This document shows positions 20,558-29,990 of a DNA stretch of 64,000 nucleotides, piece by piece. The DNA lies in assembly GCF_009695775.1 (NCBI RefSeq), contig NZ_VUNG01000018.1:1-64000 (forward strand). The letters run 5' to 3'. A model generated the notes under the pieces. It ran no database searches, was not told the DNA's origin, and saw only the letters and a program-made list of their open reading frames with translations. The stretch comes from Hallella mizrahii. Its GTDB lineage: Bacteria; Bacteroidota; Bacteroidia; Bacteroidales; Bacteroidaceae. Every line of letters starts with the position of its first letter. The first letter of the stretch is position 1. The position numbers and the translations under genes were made by a program.

Positions 20558-21113
20558 CAATTACAAAAGAGAGCTTCTCAGCGGTGGCACATCCTTTGTC
20601 TTGTACGTTTATCCTCTTTTTTCCCTTTCCTTCTCTTTCTATTTGTCTTTTTCCCCTTCCCCCTCTTTTGCCTTATTCCTTGTTTCTTTTCTTTATTAGC
20701 CTTATCTCATCCAGATTCCGTACTTGCGAAGCCTTTCTTCAAGACAGATAAAGACGGAGAAAGAGAAGGCGTTAGTTCTCTCGTCATGGTACCATTTTGG
20801 TGTTGCCATCTTTATTGTTGCCTCTCTCGTTTCCCCGAATGGTGAAGACAATCAAAGAGGGGCACCCGACGACGAGATGCCTCTCTCCTTTTTTAATAAG
20901 AGATATTAGCGGAAAGACACACAATACACAGCAAGTCATATTCTGACATTCCTATGTCAAAATCATGTGCAGTGATACCATATGGATAGGGCTTGTCCCG
21001 CCCTAACTCTACGGGTCAAATAACTCCCGTTAAGATTTTCGCAAAGATCCAAATATGACAGAATCAAGCCAAGATAAGAAACCGACAGCTGACACAGCTC
21101 TCTGCAAATCGTC
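20558..21113. other. Intergenic stretch with a pyrimidine-rich tract
   Basis: No gene is supported. About 20600-20700 is almost purely C/T on the plus strand (for example CCCTTTCCTTCTCTTTCTAT), and the rest shows short ORFs only. The tract separates the lacI promoter from the broken Rpn gene. Confidence 0.6.
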
Positions 21114-21863
21114 TCAGATTGTCTCTATATCCGTGATAGAGAGTCCTGTGACTTTGGCTATGACATCCGTAGATATTCCCAAGGCTTTCATAGTCTTGGC
21201 ATTTTTTTTCTTTTCTTCTAAGGCTCCTTCCTCTCGTCCTTCTTCTCGTCCTTCTTCTCGTCCTTCCTCTCGTCCTTCTTCTCGTCCTTTATCCCATCCT
21301 TTTTTATACCCCTCTTCCTTGCCCTCAGCATATCCGTGGCGGTGGGCACTCTTATAATAGGTACGCTCCGTACGCACGATATCCCAGAACTTATCGTAGC
21401 CTTCCAGCTGGGCAGGCGTATAAGAAGATTCTTCAAGGATGTCAACGGCCTTCTTTACTTCTGGGTTGTCAAGAAACTCTTGCGGCACCTTGCTGGCGCC
21501 ACCCATTTCCGTGAGGAAACGCAGCCATAGCACCTGCATCTTCTTCTCGGAGAAGCTCTGAGGCTTGAACTTCGTCAGCTCCACGAAGATGAGATGTAAA
21601 CCCTCAATAATCTTGTCAGGGTGGTCGATGTTTGCCACAGCATACTGATGGTAGTAGCTGGGCAGGTTGGGCTCAAAGGTCTCATTGACAAGATTAAGCG
21701 AATAGACAGGCTGGAGGAAATCGAAGTTCTCGCTCTTGTCCAATTGCCGCTTTCCCATACGCATATAGGTTCTGCCCCATGCTAACATAGGTTTGGTACT
21801 ATGCGCACATAGGTTCTGTTCCAAGAACAAAGCATGTTCGTATTCAATCATAGGCAACATCAA
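21114..21863 (-). pseudogene. N-terminally truncated Rpn/PD-(D/E)XK transposase-like nuclease
   Basis: A 249-codon ORF. From about residue 28 it matches the C-terminal two thirds of Rpn-type recombination-promoting nucleases (LQPVYSLNLVNETF, FVELTKFKP, WLRFLTEMG, YDKFWDIVRTERTY). The N-terminal nuclease core with its catalytic Asp and Glu/Lys residues is absent and replaced by about 25 unrelated residues. It is therefore probably inactive. The Glu/Gly/Arg-rich stretch (GREEGREEG) is encoded by a 12-bp tandem repeat. Confidence 0.7.
21226..21285 (-). repeat. 12-bp tandem repeat in the Rpn-like ORF
   Basis: Five units of CCTTCTTCTCGT or CCTTCCTCTCGT in a row. On the minus strand each encodes a four-residue Arg-Glu-Glu-Gly unit. 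Unit number can change by slippage without breaking the frame. Confidence 0.85.
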
Positions 21864-22111
21864 TGTCTGTCATATTATATATATATTGGTCTCTTTGTCG
21901 AATAGGTCTTTTGTTGTGACAGCTCCTTAGGATCTCCACTCTTCAGTCAAGTCAACGAAGACTTCTCTCGTAGAAAGGGTTTTGATATAGGGGAACGGTA
22001 ATGCCTTGCGACACAGAAGATTCAATTGTAAGATGTAGTGTGGCGGTCGCATAGTTGCTCATGCAACAGCTTATGCAACAGTCATGACAGACAGTGATCT
22101 TTTTACACTAT
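21864..22111. other. Intergenic stretch upstream of the susC operator
   Basis: It holds a 41-codon minus-strand ORF (21927-22052, MRPPHYILQLNLLCRKALPF...) without recognisable family or promoter, perhaps part of the decayed Rpn locus. Nothing else stands out. Confidence 0.4.
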
Positions 22112-22187
22112 TGCAAACGTTTGCACGAGGAAAAGAGTGTTTTTGCTGGAAAAACTAAACAAATATAAGTTAAAGAAAGTACTTTTG
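22112..22187 (+). promoter_or_regulatory. susC-operon promoter with LacI-type operator
   Basis: The perfect 14-bp palindrome TGCAAACGTTTGCA (22112-22125) is followed after exactly 54 bp by the -7 box TACTTTTG (22180-22187). No TTTG lies at the -33 position. A leader of about 150 nt precedes susC. Confidence 0.88.
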
Positions 22188-22343
22188 CACACGAAGATGT
22201 AGCCTAAGACTGCTCATACAACCTATATATTGAGGAGGAACCTAAATAGCAGCCACAAGGCCACGGGATGGCCCAAAGAGATACATCGAGATAAGGCAGA
22301 TAACTAAAAACAATGCAATAACATTAACTTAAATTTAAAGCAA

Positions 22344-25300
22344 ATGAAGCAGGTAAAAATCAAATTGCCGCTAAGGACGCTCGCTCTTGCAGGCGGTCTG
22401 TTCCTTTCCGCTACGGCCTTTGCTCAGTCTGGTGCTGTCAAGGGTCAGGTCAAGGATGCTACCGGCGAACCCGTCATGGGTGCTACCATCACTGCCAATG
22501 GCAAGACGGTGGGCATCACCGACATGGACGGTAACTACAGCATCAACGTAGCTCCGGGTACCAAGCTCACATTCACTTACTTGGGCATGGCTCCTCAGAC
22601 CGTTGCCGCAGGTGACAACATGGTTGTCACACTCAAGGCCGACGAGAAGACGCTGGATCAGGTCGTGGTCATCGGCTACGGTGTGGCCAAGAAGACGGAT
22701 GTGACCGGATCCGTTACAGCTATCAAGCCTGACGATATGAACCACGGCTTGCAGACCAATGCTCAGGACATGCTTTCCGGTAAGATCGCCGGTGTGAACG
22801 TCATCAGCACCAACGGTCAGCCGGGTGCCGGCGCACAGATCCGTATCCGTGGCGGTTCGTCACTGAACGCCAGCAACGACCCGTTGATCGTCATCGACGG
22901 TCTGGCCATGGACAACTATGGTGTGCAAGGCTTGACCAACCCTCTCTCGATGGTCAACCCTAACGATATCGAGAGCTTCACCGTGCTCAAGGATGCTTCC
23001 GCCACGGCCATCTACGGTTCACGTGCTTCAAACGGTGTGATCATCATCACCACCAAGAAAGGCCGCTCCGGACAGGCTCCGAAGGTGAGCTACAACGGCA
23101 ATGTCTCTGTCTCTACACACAAGAAACTGATTGACGTCATGGACGGCAACCAGTATCGTGAGTTTATCAAGAATCTCTATGGCGAGGACAGTGACGCTTA
23201 CCGTTCACTGGGTTATAGTAGCCTGAGCGACGAGACCATTACACCTACTTATGACAAGGATGGTCACCTCAACGGCTATAAGAGCAGCTTCGGCACTACT
23301 GGCGACCAGCAGTTTGCCAATACCGACTGGCAAAAGCAGATCTACCGTACCGCTGTCTCTACAGACCACAACATCACGGTGAGTGGCGGTCTGAAGAACA
23401 TGCCTTACCGTGTCAGCCTCGGATACACCAACAACCAAGGTATCGTGAAGACTTCTAAGTTTGAGCGTTACACCGGCAGCTTCAACCTCAGTCCGAGTCT
23501 CCTCGGCGACCACTTGAAACTGAATATCAATGGCAAGGGCATGATTGCCAAGACTCACTACAACGACGGTGGCGTCATCGGTGCTGCCCGCTATATGGAT
23601 CCGACAAAGCCCGTATCGTTCAGCAATGCCGTGTATGACAAGTATTTCGGTGGCTACACGCAGTGGTACAACGCTTCGTCGTCTTATCTCGATCCGACAT
23701 GGGGCGTGTCCTACAACCGCAACGCCACCTCCAACCCGGTGGCCCTGCTGAACATGAAGGACGACCGCGCTACTTCCAAGACTCTCGTGGGCAACATCGA
23801 GGCCGACTATAAGATCCATGGATTTGAGGACTTGCACCTGCATGTCAATGCCGGCGCAGATGTCTCTACCGGTAAACAGAATACCGACATCAGCCGCTTT
23901 TCCTACTCCAACTCTTATTATGGCTACAACGGCTGGAACAAGATGGATACTTACAACCTCTCGTTCTCGGCTTACGCTCAGTATCTCAAGGACTTTGCCG
24001 AGGTGCACCACATCGACGTGATGGCCGGTTACGAATATCAGCACTTCCACAAGAAGACTGACTGGAATGGTTACGGAATGTATCCGAGCACGTGGTCTGA
24101 GGCTGACAAACAGAACAAGCCGTACAATGCACCGACTTCTATCACTCAGTACAAGACTGAGAACTTCCTTGTGTCGTTCTATGGCCGTTTGAACTACAGC
24201 CTGATGGATCGCTACTTGCTCACCTTCACACTGCGTGATGATGGCTCTTCCCGTTTTGCCAAGGGCAATCGCTGGGGTCTCTTCCCCTCTGTGGCTTTGG
24301 CCTGGAAGATGAAGGACGAGAGCTTCCTGAAGAATGTCAACTGGCTCTATGATGCTAAGCTGCGCTTGGGATGGGGTAAGACCGGTCAGCAGGAGGGTAT
24401 CGGTGACTATACCTATATTCCTACCTATACGCCGAACATTGACCACGCTTACTACAGCGTCATCAAGAATGCCAAGGGTGAGGGCGTCACCTATCGCCCG
24501 GATGCTTATAATCCCAACTTGACTTGGGAGAAGACAGCCACTTGGAACGCTGGCCTCGACCTCTCGTTCCTGCGTGACCGCATCACGATGAACCTTGACT
24601 GGTACTACCGTAAGACCACCGACCTGATCAACTCAGTCTACGTCTCCGCCGGTTCGAACTTCCGCAACAAGGTGACCAGCAACATCGGCTCGCTGCACAA
24701 TACCGGTTTCGAGTTCGCTACCACCGTGCGTCCTATCCAGACACCTGCGTTCCGTTGGGAGGTAAATTATAACCTCACCTACAACAAGAACAAGATCGAT
24801 GAGCTCGTCAGCGGCTCCGGCGACAACTACTATGTTGAGACCGGTGGCATCAGTGCCGGTACGGGTGGTACCATTCAGGCACATGCTGTAGGTCATCCTT
24901 CCAATGCTTTCTACGTCTACCAGCAGGTATACGACAAGGACGGCAAGCCTATCCAGAATACATTCGTTGACCGCAATGGCAATGGCTATCTCGACAGCGG
25001 CGACCGCTACTTCTACTATAAACCCGCTCCTGACGTGACCATGGGCTTGGGCAGTAAGTTCATCTATAAGAACTGGGATCTCAGCTTCTCTATGCGTGCC
25101 AGCCTGGGCAACTATGTGTACAACGACAACTTCGCAGGCTCCTGCAATGTGGGTAGTGGTGCTGTCTACACGCTGGGTTATGCCGGCAACCGTCCTGTCA
25201 AGGCAGTGGAGTTAGGATTCAACAGTCCTTCTACTGAGCAGTTCTATTCTGACTACTTCGTGGAGAACGCTTCCTTCCTGAAGATGGACAATATCACGCT

Positions 25301-25493
25301 GGGTTACTCCTTCGACAGCCTGTTCAAGGCCAACAAGTATCAGGGCATCAGCGGCCGTCTGTACCTTACTGCACAGAACGTGTTCACCATCACCAACTAC
25401 AGTGGCATGGATCCTGAGATCACCAACGGTATCGACAACTCGCTCTATCCGCGTCCTTTCACCGTGATCTTTGGTTTGAACTTGAATTTCTAA
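22344..25493 (+). CDS. SusC-like TonB-dependent starch-oligosaccharide transporter
   Basis: A 1049-residue SusC-family receptor. The order is signal peptide (about 1-27, ATAFAQ), carboxypeptidase-regulatory-like domain (about 33-110, TDMDGNYSI), TonB box/linker (DQVVVIGYG), plug (about 120-240, PLIVIDGLAMDN and KDASATAIYGSRASNG) and barrel to the C-terminal NLNF. With SusD it imports maltooligosaccharides over the outer membrane. It heads the susCDEF operon, 21 bp before susD. Its place opposite a LacI gene and next to the GH13/GH97/GH77 genes makes starch the likely substrate. Confidence 0.95.
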   Translation: MKQVKIKLPLRTLALAGGLFLSATAFAQSGAVKGQVKDATGEPVMGATITANGKTVGITDMDGNYSINVAPGTKLTFTYLGMAPQTVAAGDNMVVTLKADEKTLDQVVVIGYGVAKKTDVTGSVTAIKPDDMNHGLQTNAQDMLSGKIAGVNVISTNGQPGAGAQIRIRGGSSLNASNDPLIVIDGLAMDNYGVQGLTNPLSMVNPNDIESFTVLKDASATAIYGSRASNGVIIITTKKGRSGQAPKVSYNGNVSVSTHKKLIDVMDGNQYREFIKNLYGEDSDAYRSLGYSSLSDETITPTYDKDGHLNGYKSSFGTTGDQQFANTDWQKQIYRTAVSTDHNITVSGGLKNMPYRVSLGYTNNQGIVKTSKFERYTGSFNLSPSLLGDHLKLNINGKGMIAKTHYNDGGVIGAARYMDPTKPVSFSNAVYDKYFGGYTQWYNASSSYLDPTWGVSYNRNATSNPVALLNMKDDRATSKTLVGNIEADYKIHGFEDLHLHVNAGADVSTGKQNTDISRFSYSNSYYGYNGWNKMDTYNLSFSAYAQYLKDFAEVHHIDVMAGYEYQHFHKKTDWNGYGMYPSTWSEADKQNKPYNAPTSITQYKTENFLVSFYGRLNYSLMDRYLLTFTLRDDGSSRFAKGNRWGLFPSVALAWKMKDESFLKNVNWLYDAKLRLGWGKTGQQEGIGDYTYIPTYTPNIDHAYYSVIKNAKGEGVTYRPDAYNPNLTWEKTATWNAGLDLSFLRDRITMNLDWYYRKTTDLINSVYVSAGSNFRNKVTSNIGSLHNTGFEFATTVRPIQTPAFRWEVNYNLTYNKNKIDELVSGSGDNYYVETGGISAGTGGTIQAHAVGHPSNAFYVYQQVYDKDGKPIQNTFVDRNGNGYLDSGDRYFYYKPAPDVTMGLGSKFIYKNWDLSFSMRASLGNYVYNDNFAGSCNVGSGAVYTLGYAGNRPVKAVELGFNSPSTEQFYSDYFVENASFLKMDNITLGYSFDSLFKANKYQGISGRLYLTAQNVFTITNYSGMDPEITNGIDNSLYPRPFTVIFGLNLNF

Positions 25494-25514
25494 ATTCCTA
25501 ATAGAAAAATAGTC

Positions 25515-27152
25515 ATGAAAATCTTTAGATATAAAAATATCATTCCTGCCGTCGCTCTCGCTGTGGCTTCCTTGGGGATGACCTCTTGTGTAGGCGACCT
25601 CGACGTGGACAACATCAATCCACAGCAGGTAGCGACACCGGACTACGATGCCGTATTAAATAAGGTGTATGCCAACATGGTGCTCACCGGTCAGACAGGT
25701 CCTGCCGGAAACGGTGACCTCGACGACATCGATGAGGGTACCTCCAGCATGATCCGTCAGTTGTGGAACGCCAACGAGCTGACAACCGATGAGGCAGAGT
25801 GCATCTGGGGCGATGCCGGTATCCCGGAGTTCAACCACAACTCCTGGAGCGACAACCACCCGATGATGAAGGCACTGTACTATCGTCTTTATTTCGGTAT
25901 CACGTTGGCTAACTATTATCTCGACCAGACAGTCGGATCTACCGATGCTGGTATTTCCACCAAGCGTGCTGAGGCTCGCTTCATGCGTGCACTCTACTAT
26001 TCCTATCTGATGGATCTCTACGGCAACGTGCCCTTCACTACGAAGACCTCTACTGAGTCTGCGCCCCAGGCCAGCCGCACTAAGATCTTCCGCTTTGTGC
26101 AGGATGAGCTGCTCGAAGTGTCTGGTGAAAAGGGCGGTTCTACAGAGGTGCTCTCCGATGCCAAGGTATACAATGGCAACGAGAACGGCTACGGACGTGC
26201 CAACAAGGCTGCTGCCTGGCTGCTGCTCGCACGCAACTATCTCAACAGCGGAGTTTACACAGGTACAGAAAAGAACGACTCTGCTAAGATCTACGCTGGC
26301 AAGGTCATCGACTCTCCTTATAAGCTTAGCACAGAGGCTTCGGGCAGCTATACTGGCTTCCAGAAACTGTTTATGGGTGACAATGACACCAATGGCGCTC
26401 AGAACGAGATCATCCTGCCTGCTATCCACGACGGTGATAAGACACAGACTTGGGGTGGCTGCCTCTTCCTGATCGCTTCGACCACCGACGCTGATGTTCT
26501 GAAAGACTATCCTACCGGTACGTCTGAGAACTGGGGTGGTAATCACGCCCGCAAGCAGTTCGTGCAGAAGTTCTTCCCCAGCAGTGAGCCTGCTGCCGGA
26601 ACACCGGCTGATGTCAGTGCTGAGGCTAAGGACGACCGCGCGCTCTTCTATACAAAAGGTCACACTGAGAGCATTTCTAAAGAGACCGACTTCAAGAGCG
26701 GATTTGCTTATGTGAAGTTCATTAACCGTCATAGCGACGGAACCAACCCGAAGAACTCTCAGTTTGTCGATGTCGACTTCCCGATGATGCGTGTGGCTGA
26801 GGCTTACCTGACTTATGCTGAGGCTGACGCTCGCCTGAACGGAAACAAGTGCACTGCTGATGGTCTGGCAAAGGTCAATGCCCTGCGTGAGCGTGCCCAT
26901 GCTGCCACACTCTCCAGCTGCACGCTCGACAATCTCTGCGACGAGTGGAGCCGTGAGTTCGCCTATGAAGGACGTCGCCGTATGGATCTCATCCGATTCG
27001 GCAAGTTCGGCGGACAGAGCGACTATACATGGGAATGGATGGGTGGCACAAAGAACGGTACACCGTTTGACAAGCACTTCAACATCTTCCCGATCCCGAA
27101 CAGCGATATCAACGCCAACACAACGGGCTTGAAGCAGAACCCGGGTTATTAA
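25515..27152 (+). CDS. SusD-like starch-binding outer-membrane lipoprotein
   Basis: A 545-residue RagB/SusD protein with a lipobox (SLGMTSC). The N-terminal SusD-like and C-terminal RagB regions are typical (AEARFMRALYYSYLMDLYGN and REFAYEGRRRMDLIRFGKF). It ends in LKQNPGY, as such proteins do. It forms the lid over the SusC barrel and captures glucan. The gene lies between susC and a susE-like gene. Confidence 0.95.
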   Translation: MKIFRYKNIIPAVALAVASLGMTSCVGDLDVDNINPQQVATPDYDAVLNKVYANMVLTGQTGPAGNGDLDDIDEGTSSMIRQLWNANELTTDEAECIWGDAGIPEFNHNSWSDNHPMMKALYYRLYFGITLANYYLDQTVGSTDAGISTKRAEARFMRALYYSYLMDLYGNVPFTTKTSTESAPQASRTKIFRFVQDELLEVSGEKGGSTEVLSDAKVYNGNENGYGRANKAAAWLLLARNYLNSGVYTGTEKNDSAKIYAGKVIDSPYKLSTEASGSYTGFQKLFMGDNDTNGAQNEIILPAIHDGDKTQTWGGCLFLIASTTDADVLKDYPTGTSENWGGNHARKQFVQKFFPSSEPAAGTPADVSAEAKDDRALFYTKGHTESISKETDFKSGFAYVKFINRHSDGTNPKNSQFVDVDFPMMRVAEAYLTYAEADARLNGNKCTADGLAKVNALRERAHAATLSSCTLDNLCDEWSREFAYEGRRRMDLIRFGKFGGQSDYTWEWMGGTKNGTPFDKHFNIFPIPNSDINANTTGLKQNPGY

Positions 27153-27185
27153 TTCTTAATCTTATAATACTTAGAATCATACGAT

Positions 27186-28358
27186 ATGAAAAAGATAGGT
27201 TTATGGACGATGTCGCTGCTGGCCGTGGGTGCTGTTGCACTCACCAGTTGCGACGCTGACCGGGACGATAACCCCGTGCTGACCGTCCCAAGCTCATTCA
27301 ATCTTCTCAAGCCGGATATGGCAGATAATGTCATCGACTTGGCCAACACTACCTCCGTGGAAGTTCAGGCTGAGGCAGCACCGGACTTCGGTGGCTTCCC
27401 CACAGAGACAACCTACTGGATGCAGGTGACCGGCGAGGACAACAAGGACTTCTCCAAGAAGGACGAGATCTATTCTCTCTCTACCACCTCCAATTCCACC
27501 ACATACAACGCTCCTGCCAAGGAGGTGGACTACTGTGTGATGCAGGTCAAGGGATGGGATGATGCTTCCAAGGTAGAGTATGGCAAGCCCGTGACGCTCA
27601 ATGTGCGCTTGGTGGCCTGCCCGAAGAATCTCAATGACAGTGCACACTATGTGTACTCTACAGCCCAGCAGATCAAGGTCTATCCTTACTTCATTAAGGA
27701 GAGTTTGCCAGACTTCTGGTATCTCACCGGTGGCATGATTGCTGACGGCGGTTGGGGCAACGACATCGCAAAGGTCGGAACAAGCATGATCCCGATGTAC
27801 GTCAAGAAGGGTGCCGAGTACGACAAGTTTACAGGTGCTGGTGTAGTCGAGTACACAGGCTACTTTGCACAGGGTACATTCAAGATCATCGCCCCTGCCG
27901 GTTTGTCAAACTGGAACTATGGTATGTGCGGTGGTACGATTAACTCTGCAGGTGGTTCTGGCTTCGCTTATCGTGACGGCGGTGACGATCCCGGCAACAT
28001 CACTGTTGAGGAAGCTGGCTTCTATACGCTTGACCTCAACACCACAGAGCACACGCTCAACGTCAGTCCATACAAGGGCGATGTCAAGGACTACACCGCT
28101 ATGAAGGTGGGTGACAACGACATGGCTCCTGTGACCACAGTGGCAGGTGGCAAGAACCACGACTGGTATGCTACGGTAACGTTCGCTGCTGATACAGAAC
28201 TGACCTTCACTGCCGGTGACGGCACCACATGGGGCTCCGCTGTGTTCCCCTGCGCCATTGCTAACGTAGGTGGCAGCAAGATCCCTGTCGCCAAGGGCAC
28301 GTACAAGGTCTACTTCAACGATATCATGGGTGCTTACTCTTTCGTGGAACAGAAATAA
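27186..28358 (+). CDS. SusE-like outer-membrane starch-binding lipoprotein
   Basis: A 390-residue lipoprotein (lipobox VALTSC). An N-terminal SusE domain (about 30-130, with DFGGFPTETTYWMQV) is followed by carbohydrate-binding beta-sandwich modules (FWYLTGGMIADGGWG and HDWYATVTFAADTELTF). SusE proteins bind starch at the cell surface without cutting it. It follows susD by 33 bp. SusE/F proteins diverge strongly, so the assignment rests on position and domain pattern. Confidence 0.85.
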   Translation: MKKIGLWTMSLLAVGAVALTSCDADRDDNPVLTVPSSFNLLKPDMADNVIDLANTTSVEVQAEAAPDFGGFPTETTYWMQVTGEDNKDFSKKDEIYSLSTTSNSTTYNAPAKEVDYCVMQVKGWDDASKVEYGKPVTLNVRLVACPKNLNDSAHYVYSTAQQIKVYPYFIKESLPDFWYLTGGMIADGGWGNDIAKVGTSMIPMYVKKGAEYDKFTGAGVVEYTGYFAQGTFKIIAPAGLSNWNYGMCGGTINSAGGSGFAYRDGGDDPGNITVEEAGFYTLDLNTTEHTLNVSPYKGDVKDYTAMKVGDNDMAPVTTVAGGKNHDWYATVTFAADTELTFTAGDGTTWGSAVFPCAIANVGGSKIPVAKGTYKVYFNDIMGAYSFVEQK

Positions 28359-28413
28359 GTGATTACATCACGGCATGGGGCTCGTCCCCATGCCTTTAAA
28401 AGAAACAATCATT

Positions 28414-29850
28414 ATGAAAATCAAATCATATTTACTGGCTGGCCTTGCTATGTTGGCCATGGCTTCCTGCGATGACAGTTTCAACGACTGGACACAGCAG
28501 GCCACCAATACCGAGAAAGATGCCATCTCCTTTGGCAATGGCACAGTCAATGAGGTGGGACTGATAGACTTTGCCAACCTCCCCGAGGGTACTGACTCTG
28601 TGCAGGTTTGCACCATCAGCGCTGCTCCTACCACTTCTTCCGACACTTACAAGTCTTCTTACTCGATCATCTTCTCCTACACCAATCCCGCTACAAGCAA
28701 GGTCGAGGAGACCACGCTCAACATGAGCAAGGACGGCAAGGTGGCTTTCAGCGAGCTGAAGAGCTATGTGGAGGCTACCTACGGCAAGCGTCCTACTGAG
28801 CGCGACCTCGCCTCTGTAGCTCGTGTGTCTTTCAGCAATGGTACGACTGCTACTTATCTCAATTCCGACAACTTCACTGTCAAGGTGAAGCCGCAGGCTC
28901 CTGAGATCGAGCAGGCTTATTACTATATCGGTGCAGCTAACGGATGGAGCACAACAGACCAGACCTACAAGCTGACTAACAGCGGTCTCGATGTCTATGA
29001 CGATCCTGAGTTCTCTGTAGTGGTGCCGGTCGTCTATGACAAGGATGGTAAACGCCAGGACAACTGGTTCAAGATTGCTCCTGCATCTGCTTATTCTGCT
29101 CCTGACTTCTGGTCATATGATAAATTCATCGGTGCTGCTACGAATGGTGAGTCTGCTGCTGAGGGCTCTTTCGTGCAGGGTAAGGATGCTCAGGCTTTCA
29201 ACATCAACGACGCTGACGCTAAGTACTACAAGATCACCTTCAACTTGATGACCCGTAAGTACAAGGTGGAAGGCCTGAACTTCAGCGAGTACCTCTATAT
29301 GGCTGGTAATGCCAATGGCTGGCACCAGATCGACTTCTTGAGCACAAGCACCTATGATGGTAAGTACACAGGTTTCATGTATCTCGACACAAACGGCTTC
29401 AAGTTCTGCTCACAGGCTGACTGGCAAGGTAAGAACTATGGTGCTGGTGCTGCCGATGGTACCCTTTCTGATTCTGGTGACAACATTACTTCTCTGCCTA
29501 AGGGCGATGGTTACTACAAGGTGGATGTCGACCTCTCCAAGAACACGGTTGCCTATACACGGATCAATACCATTGGTATGATCGGTGACGCTACTGCCGG
29601 TGGCTGGAGCGAAGACACGCCGATGACCTATAACGCTACTGAGCGTTGCTGGGAAGCCAAGGGTGTGACACTGAAGAAAGGCGACCTGAAGTTCCGTGCC
29701 AACAATGATTGGACAATCAACTGGGGTGGCAAGGGCTTAGCTGCTTTGACACAGGGCGGCGACAACCTCAAAGTTGAGGCCGGTACCTACGATGTCCAGC
29801 TCTTCGCTTGGTGTAATGGCAAGGCTTACGCCGTGCTGACAAGGAAGTAA
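28414..29850 (+). CDS. SusF-like outer-membrane starch-binding lipoprotein
   Basis: A 478-residue lipoprotein (LAMASC). I moved the start from the track's 28375 to 28414 because only MKIKSYLLAGLAMLAMASC makes a lipoprotein signal. An N-terminal SusE-like domain is followed by about three binding modules, visible from recurring motifs such as YYIGAANGWST, LYMAGNANGWHQ and IGMIGDATAGGWS. It should bind starch on the surface beside SusD and SusE. It is the last gene of the operon and is followed by a strong terminator. Confidence 0.85.
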   Translation: MKIKSYLLAGLAMLAMASCDDSFNDWTQQATNTEKDAISFGNGTVNEVGLIDFANLPEGTDSVQVCTISAAPTTSSDTYKSSYSIIFSYTNPATSKVEETTLNMSKDGKVAFSELKSYVEATYGKRPTERDLASVARVSFSNGTTATYLNSDNFTVKVKPQAPEIEQAYYYIGAANGWSTTDQTYKLTNSGLDVYDDPEFSVVVPVVYDKDGKRQDNWFKIAPASAYSAPDFWSYDKFIGAATNGESAAEGSFVQGKDAQAFNINDADAKYYKITFNLMTRKYKVEGLNFSEYLYMAGNANGWHQIDFLSTSTYDGKYTGFMYLDTNGFKFCSQADWQGKNYGAGAADGTLSDSGDNITSLPKGDGYYKVDVDLSKNTVAYTRINTIGMIGDATAGGWSEDTPMTYNATERCWEAKGVTLKKGDLKFRANNDWTINWGGKGLAALTQGGDNLKVEAGTYDVQLFAWCNGKAYAVLTRK

Positions 29851-29881
29851 TTTTTACCGCTTTATCATTATATCGTGAAGA

Positions 29882-29912
29882 GGGCAGCTCCGTTACGGGG
29901 CTGCCCTTTTTC
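29882..29912 (+). terminator. Terminator of susCDEF
   Basis: GGGCAGC...GCTGCCC with an inner CCGTTACGG stem, followed by TTTTT. It is a classic intrinsic terminator 30 bp after susF. Confidence 0.92.
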
Positions 29913-29952
29913 GTTTTCTTTCTATTTCGGCCCCCGTTCGTGGGTAGCAGGG

Positions 29953-29975
29953 GACGCTGCGCAGCAGCGTCTTAC
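29953..29975 (-). repeat. REP-like hairpin downstream of the transposase gene
   Basis: GACGCTGC-GCA-GCAGCGTC is a perfect 8-bp-arm hairpin. On the minus strand it is preceded by GTAA, in the place where REP elements carry a GTAG-type tetranucleotide. Confidence 0.75.
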
Positions 29976-29990
29976 AGGACGATGCCTCCA

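Noticed and set aside
21226-21285. Short tandem repeats considered as CRISPR
   Set aside because: 12-bp units without spacers, within a reading frame; not a CRISPR array.
25656-27077. 473-codon minus-strand ORF
   Set aside because: Antisense to susD; shadow.
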